Positions 5,804 through 6,466 of a DNA stretch of 6,466 nt are shown one piece after another (positions within the stretch are counted from its first letter, which is position 1; every line of letters begins with the position of its first letter). The notes beneath the pieces were generated by a model. It did no database searches. It was given only the letters and a program-made list of their open reading frames with translations, and had not been told where the DNA came from. Both the position numbers and the translations under genes were made by a program. The DNA is from an uncultured Alphaproteobacteria bacterium (GTDB lineage Bacteria > Pseudomonadota > Alphaproteobacteria > Reyranellales > Reyranellaceae): assembly GCA_903929895.1 (NCBI GenBank), contig CAIYWM010000543.1, forward strand, positions 1 through 6,466, read 5' to 3'.

Positions 5804-6466
5804 GCGAAGACCTGCGCATAGCGGCGCTCGACCAGCCGGTTGGCGCCCCAGATGACCGCGATCAGCGCCAGCAGCAGCAGCACCGCGACAGCGGCGCCCA
5901 GTGGCCAGTTGAGCGTGTTCAGGAACTCGTCATAGGCAAGGGTCGAGGCGACCTTGAGGCGGCGGCCGCCGATGATGGCGGGCGTGGCGAAGGCGCTGGC
6001 GGCCAGGGCGAAGACGATCACCGCGCCCGACAGGATGCCCGGCATCACCTGCGGCAGCACGATGCGGCGCAGCACGGTGAAGGGCCCCGCCCCCAGCGCC
6101 ACCGCAGCATTCTCGACCTGCGGGTCGAGCCGCTGCAGCGAGGCCCAGACGGCCAGCACCATGTAGGGCATAAGCACGTGCGTCAGCGCGACCACGACGC
6201 CGATTTCGGTGAACATGAAGGGCAGCGGTGCCGAAATCAGGCCCATGCCCATGAGCGCCTTGTTCACCAAGCCCGAATTTCCGCCGAACAGCAGCGCCCA
6301 GCCCAGCGTGCGCGCAACGACCGAGATCAGCAGCGGGCCCAGGATCACCAGCAGGAAAATCCCGCGCCACGGGCTGCGCATGCGGTTCAGGATGTAGGCC
6401 TCGGGCGCGCCGAACACGGCCGCCAGCAGAGTGACAAAGAAGGCGATGCGGAAGGTCCGCGCGAAC
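5800..6466 (-). CDS. ABC transporter permease, PotB-like (5' end cut by window edge)
   Basis: This is the partner inner-membrane permease of the PotC-like protein. The frame is open to the right edge, so 221 residues are visible and the true start lies beyond 6466. A GTG at 6417 is not credible as the start: the in-frame residues before it (FARTFRIAFFVTLLAAV) form the first half of a transmembrane helix usual in PotB-type proteins. Visible family signatures are GPLLISVVARTLGW (43-56 of the visible part), LTHVLMPYMVLAVWASLQRLD (94-114) and the EAA loop at 118-138 (Glu118, Ala120-Ala121, Gly125, IVLP). NWPLGAAVAVLLLLALIAVIW near the C-terminus is the last membrane span. The stop overlaps the next start by 4 nt. 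PotB-type proteins are usually about 280-300 aa, so roughly 60-80 residues are missing. The ATPase and binding protein of the importer are not in the window and may lie further upstream in the operon. Confidence 0.92.
   Translation of the reverse strand, partial: FARTFRIAFFVTLLAAVFGAPEAYILNRMRSPWRGIFLLVILGPLLISVVARTLGWALLFGGNSGLVNKALMGMGLISAPLPFMFTEIGVVVALTHVLMPYMVLAVWASLQRLDPQVENAAVALGAGPFTVLRRIVLPQVMPGILSGAVIVFALAASAFATPAIIGGRRLKVASTLAYDEFLNTLNWPLGAAVAVLLLLALIAVIWGANRLVERRYAQVFA

Noticed and set aside
5800..6417. GTG at 6417 as the true start of the first permease
   Set aside because: The frame continues upstream with sequence typical of the first transmembrane helix, so the gene runs off the window.
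1..6466. tRNA, rRNA, CRISPR array, riboswitch or phage/defence genes
   Set aside because: No cloverleaf, regular spaced repeats, known leader structure or related protein motifs were seen. The window is almost fully occupied by metabolic genes.

Overview
The window is high-GC, gene-dense bacterial DNA, and every base except the first 18 lies in or beside a gene. The GC-rich codon use, the families present and the type of dispersed repeat suggest an alphaproteobacterium (Rhodospirillales/Hyphomicrobiales-like). That placement is an inference from overall character, not from a marker gene.

Layout. On the + strand, 19-966 encodes a glutathione-S-transferase-fold protein with an extra C-terminal domain. 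Everything else is on the - strand and reads as one tightly packed operon from the right edge towards the left. It runs: ABC permease, cut by the window edge (5800-6466); second ABC permease (4994-5803); FAD-dependent amino-acid/amine dehydrogenase of the DAO superfamily (3880-5004); small [2Fe-2S] protein (3606-3899); FAD/NAD-type oxidoreductase with a C-terminal [2Fe-2S] domain (2200-3609); and a second DAO-superfamily oxidoreductase (963-2198). Neighbouring genes overlap by 4, 11, 20 and 4 nt, or are 1 nt apart. This points to one transcript with translational coupling.

How they fit together. The two permeases belong to the PotB/PotC (spermidine/putrescine, opine, iron) branch of ABC importers; the binding protein and ATPase are probably beyond position 6466. 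The last three genes have the order and domain make-up of HcnABC / octopine-nopaline-oxidase / hydroxyproline-dehydrogenase type flavoenzymes. These oxidise a C-N bond next to a carboxylate and pass electrons through FAD and [2Fe-2S] centres. The simplest reading is uptake and oxidative breakdown of an amine-like or N-substituted amino-acid compound. The exact substrate cannot be told from the sequence. The unusual point is a second, divergent DAO-type flavoprotein in the same operon.

The most striking local structure is a palindromic element at 967-1076: perfect 29-bp arms around a 50-nt loop. It lies between the convergent GST gene and the last operon gene. The operon gene reads through the whole element and gains about 37 residues of repeat-encoded C-terminus. 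Its stop codon is borrowed from the last bases of the GST gene, so the two genes overlap tail to tail by 4 nt. No RNA genes, CRISPR arrays, insertion sequences or complete novel defence-type systems were seen.
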